From the NCBI GenBank assembly GCA_003499525.1, contig DNTB01000052.1:1-50838 (forward strand): DNA of 50,838 nucleotides. Direction: 5' to 3'. The notes under the pieces are model-generated. The model was given only the letters and a program-made list of their open reading frames with translations. It ran no database searches and was not told the origin of the DNA. Of the stretch, positions 7,580-15,411 are shown in pieces. The first letter of the stretch is position 1, and the number at the start of each line of letters is the position of its first letter. The position numbers were made by a program, and so were the translations under genes. Origin of the DNA: Flavobacteriales bacterium (GTDB lineage Bacteria; Bacteroidota; Bacteroidia; Flavobacteriales_G; Salibacteraceae).

Positions 7580-9481
7580 ATGAGTACAACCATGAAAACA
7601 CCCGGGGTTTATATCCAGGAATTGGATGCCTTCGGCAATGCCGTTATTCCCGTGCCTACCGCCGTGCCTGTTTTTATAGGTTATACAGAACAAACTACCT
7701 ATAATGGAAGTACCGTCATAAATAAACCGGTAAGAATAAGTTCCCTGAATGAATTCCTCATGATATTTGGGTCATCCGCTCCAAAAATCCAATACGCAAT
7801 AACCTCAACCATACTTCCGGAAAGAATTGCCGATTTACAAACGATTGTCGACAACGCTCAAAAAGCAAAGGACCAAGCGGACGGAATCGTCACTAGCAAC
7901 ACTGATCCGAATGCTACTCCACCAAAATTGCCTACAAGGGATCAAACCGATGCAGCTGCTGCTGCAGCCAAAGAACTAACTGTTGCCCAGGAAGCCTTGG
8001 CTAAAGCGCAAGCTGATCCGAATATCAATGCATTGCTTGAGGCACAAGCAAAACTGGCAAAAGCCAAGTCTACAGCAGCTGCTGAAACCGTGGTAGATGC
8101 GGATGGGAAAATGGCAGCTGCAATCAAAGCCGAGCAAACCGAATTGGACAATATTGCTCAAAGTGCCGATTTTTCTTCGGATGGAATTGCGTATTCGTTG
8201 AAACGAACCAATGTTCATTACAGAATGTACAGCAGCTTAAAGTTCTTTTATGAAAACGGAGGTGGCGATTGCTTTATCCTAAGTATAGGGGCCTATGATT
8301 ATACCAAAGATGCCCTAACAGATACGACTGATTTCATAAATGCAATTAGGCTACTTAAAAAAGAAGTTGAGCCTACCCTATTGGTTATTCCGGATGTAGT
8401 AGAAATCCAAGACCCTACAGCTGATACAAGTTCGACAACGTATTTGCAAGACAAGTACGCCAACGCCTACTCTTTGCAAAATGAAATGATTAACCATTGT
8501 GGTGAAATGCAAAATCGGGTGGCCATTTTGGACATACCTGCTGGATACTATGAGCAAGATCCGGGAAAGACCACCAGTATTGAACAATTCCGGAACAGTG
8601 TGATGCCGCTTGATCCAAAATTCAAAAGCTATGCCGCCGCATACTATCCCTGGCTTCATACCACAGTTTACCAGTCTACTGATATATCCGATACCAATAT
8701 TCATCCCGCTTCATACAATCAGGTAGTTGAGCTCCTAAATGTTGAATTTACGGATGATCGTAGCTCATTAAAAAATAAATTGGGTGAAACTATATCGGCT
8801 TTCACAGCCGAACAAAAAATGACTCTTTCCGAAGCGGATCTCATTCTGAATAACTTGAGCAAATCATACCGGCAGTTGATGGCTGCGATCAGGAAAAAAA
8901 TGAATCTTTTGGCACCAAGTGCCGCCATGGCCGGCATTTATACCACGGCAGATCATAACGAAGGTGTTTGGGTTGCTCCAGCCAATGTCGGGGTTCAATC
9001 CGTCGTTGCTCCCGCAATTAATATCGATCATACCGCTCAGGAAGACCTGAATGTTCCTGTTGACGGAAAATCGATTTGTGCGATACGAGCCTTCCCCGGA
9101 AGAGGAAACCTGGTATGGGGAGCACGTACGTTGGATGGAAATTCAAACGATTGGAGATACATCAATGTGCGTCGTCTGATGATCTACGTGGAACAGTCGG
9201 TAAAAGAAGCTGCCAAGGCTTATGTATTTGCCCCGAACGATACCTCCACCTGGGCAAATGTGAAAAGCATGATCAGTAAATTCTTGCAGGACTTGTGGAA
9301 ACAGGGGGGATTGGTTGGGCCCAAGCCAGCTGACGCTTTTTCAGTAAACGTAGGTTTAGGCAGTACCATGACCAGCAAGGATATATCACTGGGTCTAATG
9401 CGGGTATCGGTAAAAGTTGCGGTTTCTCACCCGGCAGAATTCATCGAAATCACATTACAACAGGAAATGCAAAAAGGATAA
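7580..9481 (+). CDS. Contractile tail sheath protein with coiled-coil insertion
   Basis: A 633-residue sheath protein (Afp2-4/Pvc2-4, T4 gp18 family) that wraps the tube and contracts to drive injection. The N-terminus 'MKTPGVYIQELDAFGNAV' and 'VPVFIGYTEQT' are canonical, as are 'FFYENGGGDCFILSIG' (about 222-237), 'WRYINVRRLMIYVEQSVKEA' and the C-terminal handshake region ('LGLMRVSVKVAVSHPAEFIE'). Between residues about 79 and 200 there is an unusual ~120-residue insertion rich in Ala, Lys, Gln and Glu ('DAAAAAAKELTVAQEALAKA'), predicted by eye to be a helical hairpin or coiled coil. Most eCIS sheaths lack it. Only one sheath gene is present, whereas Afp-type loci have up to three. Confidence 0.95.
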   Translation: MSTTMKTPGVYIQELDAFGNAVIPVPTAVPVFIGYTEQTTYNGSTVINKPVRISSLNEFLMIFGSSAPKIQYAITSTILPERIADLQTIVDNAQKAKDQADGIVTSNTDPNATPPKLPTRDQTDAAAAAAKELTVAQEALAKAQADPNINALLEAQAKLAKAKSTAAAETVVDADGKMAAAIKAEQTELDNIAQSADFSSDGIAYSLKRTNVHYRMYSSLKFFYENGGGDCFILSIGAYDYTKDALTDTTDFINAIRLLKKEVEPTLLVIPDVVEIQDPTADTSSTTYLQDKYANAYSLQNEMINHCGEMQNRVAILDIPAGYYEQDPGKTTSIEQFRNSVMPLDPKFKSYAAAYYPWLHTTVYQSTDISDTNIHPASYNQVVELLNVEFTDDRSSLKNKLGETISAFTAEQKMTLSEADLILNNLSKSYRQLMAAIRKKMNLLAPSAAMAGIYTTADHNEGVWVAPANVGVQSVVAPAINIDHTAQEDLNVPVDGKSICAIRAFPGRGNLVWGARTLDGNSNDWRYINVRRLMIYVEQSVKEAAKAYVFAPNDTSTWANVKSMISKFLQDLWKQGGLVGPKPADAFSVNVGLGSTMTSKDISLGLMRVSVKVAVSHPAEFIEITLQQEMQKG

Positions 9482-9513
9482 TGAGTAAAACAAAATTTTA
9501 AAAACAGAATATT

Positions 9514-9975
9514 ATGGCAGACGATGGATCAGCACAAGGCAGTGTATGGCCTTTACCGAAGTTTTATTTTACCGTAAAACTTGGGTCTCAAGATAACACC
9601 GCTTCTTTTCAGGAAATATCTGGATTGGACACTGAAACGCAACCGATAGAATACCGGCACGGGGATAACCCGGTTTTTTCAACCATTAAGATGCCCGGAA
9701 TCGCAAAAACCGGAAATGTTACACTCAAGAAAGGGGTTTTTGTTAAAGACAACAATTTCTATAAATGGTATGATGATATTAAGATGAACACGATTAAACG
9801 AGAAACGGTAACCATTCAATTGTTGGATGAAAAAGGTGTTCCAACGATGACCTGGACCTTGAACAATGCGTGGCCTACAAAAATCTATATTCCGGATATG
9901 AAATCGGATGCTAATGAGGTGGCCGTTGAAACCCTTGAATTTGCACACGAGGGATTGACCATTGCAATCGAATAG
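9514..9975 (+). CDS. eCIS inner tube protein (gp19-like), first copy
   Basis: A 153-residue tube subunit of the T4 gp19-like family (Afp1/Pvc1 group) that polymerises into the inner tube within the sheath. The beta-barrel landmarks are 'FYFTVKLG' near the start, 'FQEISGLDTETQPIEYRHGD', 'TGNVTLKKGVF', 'VTIQLLDEKGVPTMTWTLNN' and 'EVAVETLEFAHEGLTI' at the end. Length is exactly typical. It lies 32 bases after the sheath gene and 3 bases before a second, clearly diverged tube gene. By position and canonical sequence this copy is the better candidate for the main polymerising tube subunit. Confidence 0.94.
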   Translation: MADDGSAQGSVWPLPKFYFTVKLGSQDNTASFQEISGLDTETQPIEYRHGDNPVFSTIKMPGIAKTGNVTLKKGVFVKDNNFYKWYDDIKMNTIKRETVTIQLLDEKGVPTMTWTLNNAWPTKIYIPDMKSDANEVAVETLEFAHEGLTIAIE

Positions 9976-9978
9976 GCC

Positions 9979-10443
9979 ATGAACGAAATCATTCCTCCAG
10001 CATCGTTTTTTTTTGCCTTGAGTTTTTCAGGGGAAGTTGGAAAAGTGGATGCATTATTTAACGAAGTCTCCGGCATTTCGATGGAAACTGGAGTAGAGGA
10101 AATAGCAGAAGGTGGGAATCCGTTTGTTCATCGGGTACCCACTACTGTTAAGTATTCTAATCTCGTTCTGAAGCGAGGTTTGGTGGCCAAAAACTCAGAG
10201 GTTGCCAAATGGTGCTTGAAATCTTTAGGTGGATTCTCCTCAACTACAAGCACAACGACTGAAACCCTTACCACAAAAACCATTATTGTTCATCTGTTAG
10301 ACGAAGATGGCAAACCCCTTCAATCATGGAGCTTTTTTAATGCCTTGCCCGTGAAATGGTCTATTTCCGGTTCGAATGCAATGATCAATGAAATTTCTAT
10401 TGAAACCCTGGAGCTTTCCTACAGCTATTTTCAAGTTCTATAA
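9979..10443 (+). CDS. eCIS tube-like protein, second diverged copy (Afp5-like)
   Basis: A 154-residue paralogue of the preceding tube protein. It shares the same plan ('FFFALSFSGEVGKVDALFNE', 'VSGISMETGVEEIAEGGNP', 'YSNLVLKRGLV', 'IIVHLLDEDGKPLQSWSFFN', 'EISIETLELSYSYF'), but has the longer Thr/Ser-rich loop 'GFSSTTSTTTETLTTKT' and a shorter N-terminus. In Afp/PVC systems two kinds of tube protein exist: the bulk tube subunit (Afp1) and the initiator that joins tube to hub (Afp5). This copy fits the initiator role by its divergence, which is an inference. It starts 3 bases after the first copy's stop, so the two are translationally linked. Confidence 0.92.
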   Translation: MNEIIPPASFFFALSFSGEVGKVDALFNEVSGISMETGVEEIAEGGNPFVHRVPTTVKYSNLVLKRGLVAKNSEVAKWCLKSLGGFSSTTSTTTETLTTKTIIVHLLDEDGKPLQSWSFFNALPVKWSISGSNAMINEISIETLELSYSYFQVL

Positions 10444-10497
10444 ATACCGAAGGCCAATGATTTATCACAATGAAACCAGAAAAACCCAAAAGATTAT

Positions 10498-11016
10498 ATG
10501 AGCAGCAATTTGGACAATGTAATCCTCGCAGAAAATGCCGGAATAATTATTCTGAGTCCATTTATTCCAATGCTTTTCGAGCGATGTGGATTAACGGAAA
10601 ACAACACCTTTATTGATTATTATGCAAGAAACAGAGCAGTTCGTATCCTGGATTTTGCAGCCACAGGTAAAACTGAAAGCGAAGAATACAAATGGGTCAT
10701 TTATAAAGTATTGTGCGGTATGAAAGTATCCGATCCAATTGCAGACGATATTGGTTTGAATGAAAATGAAAAGGAGTTGGTTGACAGTCTATTGGAAGCG
10801 GTTACCCAACAATGGTCTGCAATGCAAAATACATCTATAAATGGGCTGCGCGAATCATTTCTCACTAGAAATGGTCAGCTTACCATGGAAGAGAATGGCT
10901 TTTTCCTAAAGGTCGAACAACAATCGTATGATATGCTTCTCGATCAGATTCCATGGAATCTAAGTTCCATTCAATATAAATGGATGGAGAAACTACTAAG
11001 GGTAGAATGGCGTTAG
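10498..11016 (+). CDS. Stand-alone C-terminal domain of CIS tape-measure family
   Basis: A 172-residue protein whose whole length matches, from memory, the C-terminal region of contractile injection system tape-measure proteins (Afp14/Pvc14 group): 'ENAGIIILSPFIPMLFERCG', 'RAVRILDFAATGK', 'VIYKVLCGMKVSDPI', 'LLEAVTQQWSAMQNTSINGL' then 'RESFLTRNGQL', and the end 'YDMLLDQIPWNLSSIQYKWM' plus 'LLRVEW'. Full tape-measure proteins of this family are several hundred residues longer and set the tube length. Here an in-frame TGA at 10471 lies just upstream of the ATG, so the short form is not an artefact of start choice. It ends the operon and is convergent with a hydrolase gene. Confidence 0.82.
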   Translation: MSSNLDNVILAENAGIIILSPFIPMLFERCGLTENNTFIDYYARNRAVRILDFAATGKTESEEYKWVIYKVLCGMKVSDPIADDIGLNENEKELVDSLLEAVTQQWSAMQNTSINGLRESFLTRNGQLTMEENGFFLKVEQQSYDMLLDQIPWNLSSIQYKWMEKLLRVEWR

Positions 11017-11055
11017 GTTCAACCATAGACTGATTTAAAAACCCGTTATTGTCAT

Positions 11056-12396
11056 TCAATACTTCATGAATGTCTGGGTATAACACTTTTCTCGTGTTTC
11101 CACTTCAATGATATATAGTCCTGACTCTAGACTTTCTAACGAAACTTCAGGACTTGAATCACTTAAAAGAAGCTGCCCTTGAAGATTGTAAATCCTTACT
11201 TCTTTTAAACCCTTACTTTCAATATCCAACCATAACTTATTATCAGCTGGATTCGGGTAAATGATAAGCGTGCCACTGCTGTTATCAATTGGTTGGCTTC
11301 CAACAGGAAAACCTGCTAAGGTTGAGAGAAGTGCTCCTGCTACAACTTTCGGCTCCGAAGGTCTTGCATTTATTAAAACCACGACACTCGACTTCGATAA
11401 GGTATCAAAAGCTGCGATCGAAATATACCCAAAGGTTCCGCCTCCATGCCCCCATACCGTTCGACCATTAAGCTCTAATTGTTGAATGCCTAATCCCCTA
11501 TCCTGAGGACCTGTGAATGTTATCATTTCATCAAACTCATCTGGGTTTAGAAACTGGTTATTCATGAGCTCATTATACCAATATGCCATATCTCCTGCCG
11601 TTGAATACATAGCACCGGCAGACCACTGAGAAGTTAACAATGAGGTTCTTATCGTATCATTCCAATCGACATTATAATGCCACGGGTTCGCAACAGGGTT
11701 CTGAACGCTATCATATATCGGGAAAAATGTTCGTCCCATTCCCAGAGGACCAAATATGCTGTCTCGCATGAGCTGCTCCAGATTCTGACCAGTGGCTTGC
11801 TCAATGATGAGCCCCGTGAGGTGGTAGTTGGGGTTGGAGTAATTCTGACCCGTACCAGGTGCATATATTGCTGCGGGCAACCAGGACAGAACCTCCGGTG
11901 TAGTAAGAATTCTTGAACGGTCATTGCTCAAAGAATCCAAAAAGCCCGGAACATCGAATGTATTTGCAATTCCGCTGGCGTGATTTAGCATTTGTCTTAT
12001 CGTGATATTGGAATCGATATTTGGGTTGTAGCTCGGCAGCCATTCAAAAAGCGAGTCATCAAGACTTACCAAATTATGCTCTACCAGTTTCATTAACATG
12101 ACAGCTGTAAATGTTTTTGTGTTGCTTCCAATGCCAAAGGTCATATCGGGGCTGATGGGCACTCCAGGGTAGGATTCTCCACTAACACCCGTCCATAACC
12201 CCTGACCGTGCACAAAAACAGCGGCAGATATGCCTTGGATGTTCTTATCCAGGCGAATGCTGTCTAATGTATCCTGTAATCGCATCGATAGAGCCGGATC
12301 AATGGATTGGCCGTTGGCAAAACCTGCTAAGAAAAGAGAGATGAACAAACACATGAGGTTGGGTCTCACAAGTCCAATTCTATTTGCGTTGTTCAT
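11056..12396 (-). CDS. Secreted class C beta-lactamase-like serine hydrolase with T9SS tail
   Basis: A serine hydrolase of the beta-lactamase/D-Ala-D-Ala carboxypeptidase class C fold. I take the ATG at 12396 rather than the GTG two codons upstream. A signal peptide ends near 'LAGFANGQ'. Catalytic motifs (numbered from the GTG) are S93-N-T-K96 (SxxK), Y188-S-N190 and HGGG at 319-322. The last ~70 residues form a type IX secretion sorting tail ('LIIYPNPADNKLWLDI', 'EVRIYNLQGQLLL', 'LESGLYIIEV'), so the enzyme is exported across the outer membrane and kept at the cell surface or released. Substrate (peptidoglycan peptide, ester or amide) is unknown. It is convergent with the eCIS operon and divergent from the next lipoprotein gene. 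Confidence 0.9.
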   Translation of the reverse strand: MNNANRIGLVRPNLMCLFISLFLAGFANGQSIDPALSMRLQDTLDSIRLDKNIQGISAAVFVHGQGLWTGVSGESYPGVPISPDMTFGIGSNTKTFTAVMLMKLVEHNLVSLDDSLFEWLPSYNPNIDSNITIRQMLNHASGIANTFDVPGFLDSLSNDRSRILTTPEVLSWLPAAIYAPGTGQNYSNPNYHLTGLIIEQATGQNLEQLMRDSIFGPLGMGRTFFPIYDSVQNPVANPWHYNVDWNDTIRTSLLTSQWSAGAMYSTAGDMAYWYNELMNNQFLNPDEFDEMITFTGPQDRGLGIQQLELNGRTVWGHGGGTFGYISIAAFDTLSKSSVVVLINARPSEPKVVAGALLSTLAGFPVGSQPIDNSSGTLIIYPNPADNKLWLDIESKGLKEVRIYNLQGQLLLSDSSPEVSLESLESGLYIIEVETREKCYTQTFMKY

Positions 12397-12525
12397 GAGC
12401 ACTTCTTATCCTATTTGATGCTTTTTATCAGTCTAACGTTGTCAAAGTTCCGAAATAGTTCTTTTCCAAAAAAACAACAGCAGTGCTCAATACTTAGCAA
12501 ATAATTCTCAAGAGATTAGACTAAA

Positions 12526-12533
12526 TAACTTTG
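12526..12533 (+). promoter_or_regulatory. Candidate Bacteroidota -7 promoter element
   Basis: TAACTTTG fits the TAnnTTTG consensus of the Bacteroidota housekeeping sigma factor and lies about 65 bases before the lipoprotein ATG at 12599. No clear TTTG -33 element is visible at the expected spacing, so this is a candidate only. Confidence 0.35.
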
Positions 12534-12598
12534 ACCGGGATTAAACCCTTTAATCCTTTTTGAATCTAATAAAGATTAAATCTGTCACGGAAAGTCAA

Positions 12599-13861
12599 AT
12601 GGAAAAGTTACTTATCCCAATAATCATTGTTTTTTTAGCATCATGTTCAAACGATGATCCGATTGGAAATACCCCTACTGTTGACCCAAATGCCAATGGA
12701 TTGTTGTGGAAGGAATTCATTGGAACCAATGAAGGAGGGGCACGTGGTTTTCTGAAAAGGGAAAAACTCGTCAATATAATCAGCCTGGAAGAAGAAGCCA
12801 GTGATGGCAAGGATATCGTGCTTATTGTTCCGCTACTTCCTTTTTACGAAGACCCCAATGGAGTTCCCTTCGAGCCACATGACTTTGAGGCCTACTTCGA
12901 TATGCACGTTGCTGATGATGGAGCGGCAATTGAAGCTGCGGCATTTGAGCTGGGCTCAGAAATCGTGAAAATCGAAGAAGCCCATGGAATTGAAATATTT
13001 GTTCAGGCCGGAAATGAAATCAACGGTAGTGCTGGTGGGTTTGAGAAGTACGAATTGATTTGTAACCCGTTTGGCACAACAAATCAGGGAAAAGAGTGCA
13101 TGATCGAACCCTATGTAAAATACATCTTGCTGCCTCTGGCTAAAGGCATTAAGTCTGCTGGAGCAAAAATGATGACGGGCTCCGTGATTAATACGGCAAG
13201 AATAGAAAACCGCGATTTTATTGATAAAATTCTGGACTTTGAGCTGGACAATGGAAGTTACATGTCGGAATATATTGATTATTCCAGTGGGCACTACATG
13301 GGCGCCCTGAGCTCCGGATATGATGATCTCTTAGCCCCGGTTTGGAGCAATAGAATTACCGGACATATACAAACAGAAGAGGTTGGTGCAAAAGCAGCTA
13401 TTGAGAACTATGGAGCATCTCAGTTTTTGATCGTTTTGGCAAGAACCTTATCCTACGCAATCGAAAATGATATTTCAGCAAAAGAATTGCGATTCTGTGC
13501 ATGGGGGTCAAATCTGGGATCTGAAGGATCTACTTCCCTTGATATGATTGAGTTTCTTGACGATGAAATATTGGGCGACAACAGGGTTGAGCTCACGACT
13601 TTCGAGCATTCTTTTTCAGGCGAAATAAACGCATTTACAGCTAATGAATCTAAAGTTTTTATCGCTGATGCCACCAATGATTTGGACACATTAAAGATTG
13701 TAGATCCAAAGTGTGAAATAAAACATGTTGAGGCATATCATATTGATACCAAGGGTATTAATAGGCTTGAAACGGAAGTAAACGAGAATAAAGTTACCCT
13801 GGACCAAGCCATTTTTCTGGGCGAAAGTGTATTGATTAAAGTAGTTTGTCAAGAACCTTAA
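12599..13861 (+). CDS. Lipoprotein, possibly TIM-barrel glycosidase-like
   Basis: The ATG at 12599 is preferred because it directly starts a lipoprotein signal ('MEKLLIPIIIVFLASCSNDD', lipid-attachment Cys at residue 16); a frame-compatible ATG 13 codons upstream would place the signal internally. The mature part is ~400 residues, acidic, with a central region that looks like an alpha/beta barrel: 'GIEIFVQAGNEINGSAGGFE' resembles the strand-4 acid/base region ('GNE') of clan-A glycosidases, and 'AKMMTGSVINTARI' and 'IDYSSGHYMGA' could be later strands. A C-terminal beta domain ('FTANESKVFIADATNDLDTL') follows. I do not recognise the family, and the glycosidase reading is a weak inference. It is a single gene between divergent and unrelated neighbours. 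Confidence 0.7.
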   Translation: MEKLLIPIIIVFLASCSNDDPIGNTPTVDPNANGLLWKEFIGTNEGGARGFLKREKLVNIISLEEEASDGKDIVLIVPLLPFYEDPNGVPFEPHDFEAYFDMHVADDGAAIEAAAFELGSEIVKIEEAHGIEIFVQAGNEINGSAGGFEKYELICNPFGTTNQGKECMIEPYVKYILLPLAKGIKSAGAKMMTGSVINTARIENRDFIDKILDFELDNGSYMSEYIDYSSGHYMGALSSGYDDLLAPVWSNRITGHIQTEEVGAKAAIENYGASQFLIVLARTLSYAIENDISAKELRFCAWGSNLGSEGSTSLDMIEFLDDEILGDNRVELTTFEHSFSGEINAFTANESKVFIADATNDLDTLKIVDPKCEIKHVEAYHIDTKGINRLETEVNENKVTLDQAIFLGESVLIKVVCQEP

Positions 13862-13983
13862 ATCCGACCTCTGAAATCAACCTAAACAGGTGAATTGTAA
13901 TATGTATGTCAAACTAAGATGTCCAATCAAACCATAATTAAACGAACGTTTTAAACTTGCAACAAAATTTAAGCAGCCGTTTT

Positions 13984-14853
13984 ATGACAAAAAAAGTGCT
14001 TGTATGGGTTTTGGCCATTGTTCTGGCCGTGGCCGCAATGATTTATCAAAGAAGTACCGGACCCACTTATGAGTATAAAGGGAAACTGGAATATAAAGGT
14101 GAAAAGTATAAATACGAACTCCTCCGCTCTCAGGAAACCACAGAAGGAGCAAAAATTGAACTCCCTGCAATAAACGCCCCGAATTACGGTGCAGTTTTGC
14201 ACTATAGGCGCTACCAGACCCAAGACGAAATCACAGATTTAGAATTCCAATCGGACCAAACCGGAAGGTTTGTTGCTCAGTTGCCCGTTCAACCGGCTGC
14301 CGGAAAGATGGAGTATTATGTTACGGGCAGTATCGACGGCAAATCTTTTAGAATTCCACTAGAGGGAGAGGATAACATTGTGCTTCGATACAAAGATCCG
14401 GTATCTGATTTTATTCTCATACCCCATGTTAGCATGATGGTCATCGTTATTATTTTCGGAATACTGGCTGGACTGAGTGCTATTTTTCTCCCAACTACCA
14501 TGCGCAGGTGGGTTGTTGTAGCCTTTGTATCGATGACACTGGGAGGCATGATCTTAGGTCCTTTGGTACAAAAAAGTGCATTTGGCGAATACTGGACGGG
14601 ATTTCCGTACGGGGGAGATTTCACAGACAACAAAATGCTTATCATGTGGTTGGCATGGGCCCTTGCTCTTGCAATCATTGGTTTCAAACCCAAGAAAAAG
14701 GAAACAGTAAGCAGAATAGCGGTTCTCGCTGCAGCAATTGTCATGACCGTTGTTTATCTGATTCCGCACAGCATGGGAGGCTCTACTCTGGACTACGAAC
14801 AGGTCGATAAAGGGATTGATCCAAAAGAGGCGATCAAAACGGGTGCAGAGTAG
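13984..14853 (+). CDS. Uncharacterised membrane protein with periplasmic beta domain
   Basis: The ATG at 13984 is chosen; an upstream TTG nine codons earlier is less likely. About 289 residues: a transmembrane anchor at the start ('VLVWVLAIVLAVAAMIY'), then a ~110-residue soluble beta-rich domain outside the cytoplasm, then four hydrophobic segments near the end (around 'MMVIVIIFGILAGLSAIFLP', 'WVVVAFVSMTLGGMILGPLV', 'NKMLIMWLAWALALAIIGF' and 'IAVLAAAIVMTVVYLIP'). The sentence 'FGEYWTGFPYGGDFTDNK' looks like a conserved signature of an unnamed family with a 'yAFGayWTGwPfG-DlTDNK' pattern. It is followed 28 bases later by another membrane protein gene and then an LCIB-like gene, all co-directional. 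Confidence 0.8.
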   Translation: MTKKVLVWVLAIVLAVAAMIYQRSTGPTYEYKGKLEYKGEKYKYELLRSQETTEGAKIELPAINAPNYGAVLHYRRYQTQDEITDLEFQSDQTGRFVAQLPVQPAAGKMEYYVTGSIDGKSFRIPLEGEDNIVLRYKDPVSDFILIPHVSMMVIVIIFGILAGLSAIFLPTTMRRWVVVAFVSMTLGGMILGPLVQKSAFGEYWTGFPYGGDFTDNKMLIMWLAWALALAIIGFKPKKKETVSRIAVLAAAIVMTVVYLIPHSMGGSTLDYEQVDKGIDPKEAIKTGAE

Positions 14854-14881
14854 CAAAGCATTTGTATCATTGGCCTAAGGG

Positions 14882-15325
14882 ATGCTCGCCAACTGGATTC
14901 ATATCGTCATCGTACATGTCACAGTGCTCGGCACTCCATGGTTAGCCTATCGGACAATTATTCAACGCAAGCTTCCTTTAAACTCGACTTCATGGAAATT
15001 CAACTATTCGGCAACCATTCTTCTCGGTATCGTTGCGGCGATAGCATACTTTACAGGCCCTGAGTCTTCCGACTATATCAAACAAGTCCTTACCGATTTT
15101 CCACAGGATCATGTCGAAGATCATGCCTTTTGGGGAAGGGTCGGTTTTGTAATACAGGTGATTGCTGGGCTTGTTGGAATTATGGGATGGGCAAGCATTC
15201 TACAAGAAGAGGCGCCCGATAGAAGAACAACTGTTGTGTTAATTACCTTGCTGATAATCAACACATTAATACTGCTTTACACAGCTCATCTCGGAGGTTA
15301 TATAAGAAGAATGGACCTCATGTAA
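14882..15325 (+). CDS. Four-helix membrane protein, DUF2231-like
   Basis: A 147-residue integral membrane protein with four hydrophobic helices, near residues 5-25, 42-58, 87-106 and 117-137. The loop 'YFTGPESSDYIKQVLTDFPQ' followed by 'DHVEDHAFWGR' recalls DUF2231-like proteins ('TG-eA-d-v-…-H-e-w-g'), and several His residues (8, 12, 77, 81 region) could bind a metal or haem, which I cannot confirm. It begins 28 bases after the preceding membrane protein and precedes the LCIB-like gene by 86 bases, so the first two are very likely an operon and the third may belong. Function unknown. Confidence 0.75.
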   Translation: MLANWIHIVIVHVTVLGTPWLAYRTIIQRKLPLNSTSWKFNYSATILLGIVAAIAYFTGPESSDYIKQVLTDFPQDHVEDHAFWGRVGFVIQVIAGLVGIMGWASILQEEAPDRRTTVVLITLLIINTLILLYTAHLGGYIRRMDLM

Positions 15326-15411
15326 GTGTAAAAACTTAAAGGCAATATCTGCTTGAAATAACGTACTTTTAAGGACAAAAGAACCTCATTTCGCAATAAA
15401 AAAATCATATT

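Noticed and set aside
10470..10616. 48-codon frame starting at the ATG at 10470, overlapping the tape-measure-like gene in another frame
   Set aside because: It overlaps a clearly coding gene, its composition is odd and it has no recognisable motif.
2709..11016. Interpretation of the contractile locus as a prophage tail or T6SS
   Set aside because: There are no capsid, portal, terminase or integrase genes for a phage, and no TssJLM membrane complex genes for a T6SS; DUF4255 and the tape-measure-like C-domain point to eCIS.
12394..12450. AACGTTAGAC string upstream of the serine hydrolase, similar to an integron attC core, with AACGTTA also found near 43830 and 49130
   Set aside because: The matches are short and no paired second core site with a hairpin was found, so integron cassettes are not supported.
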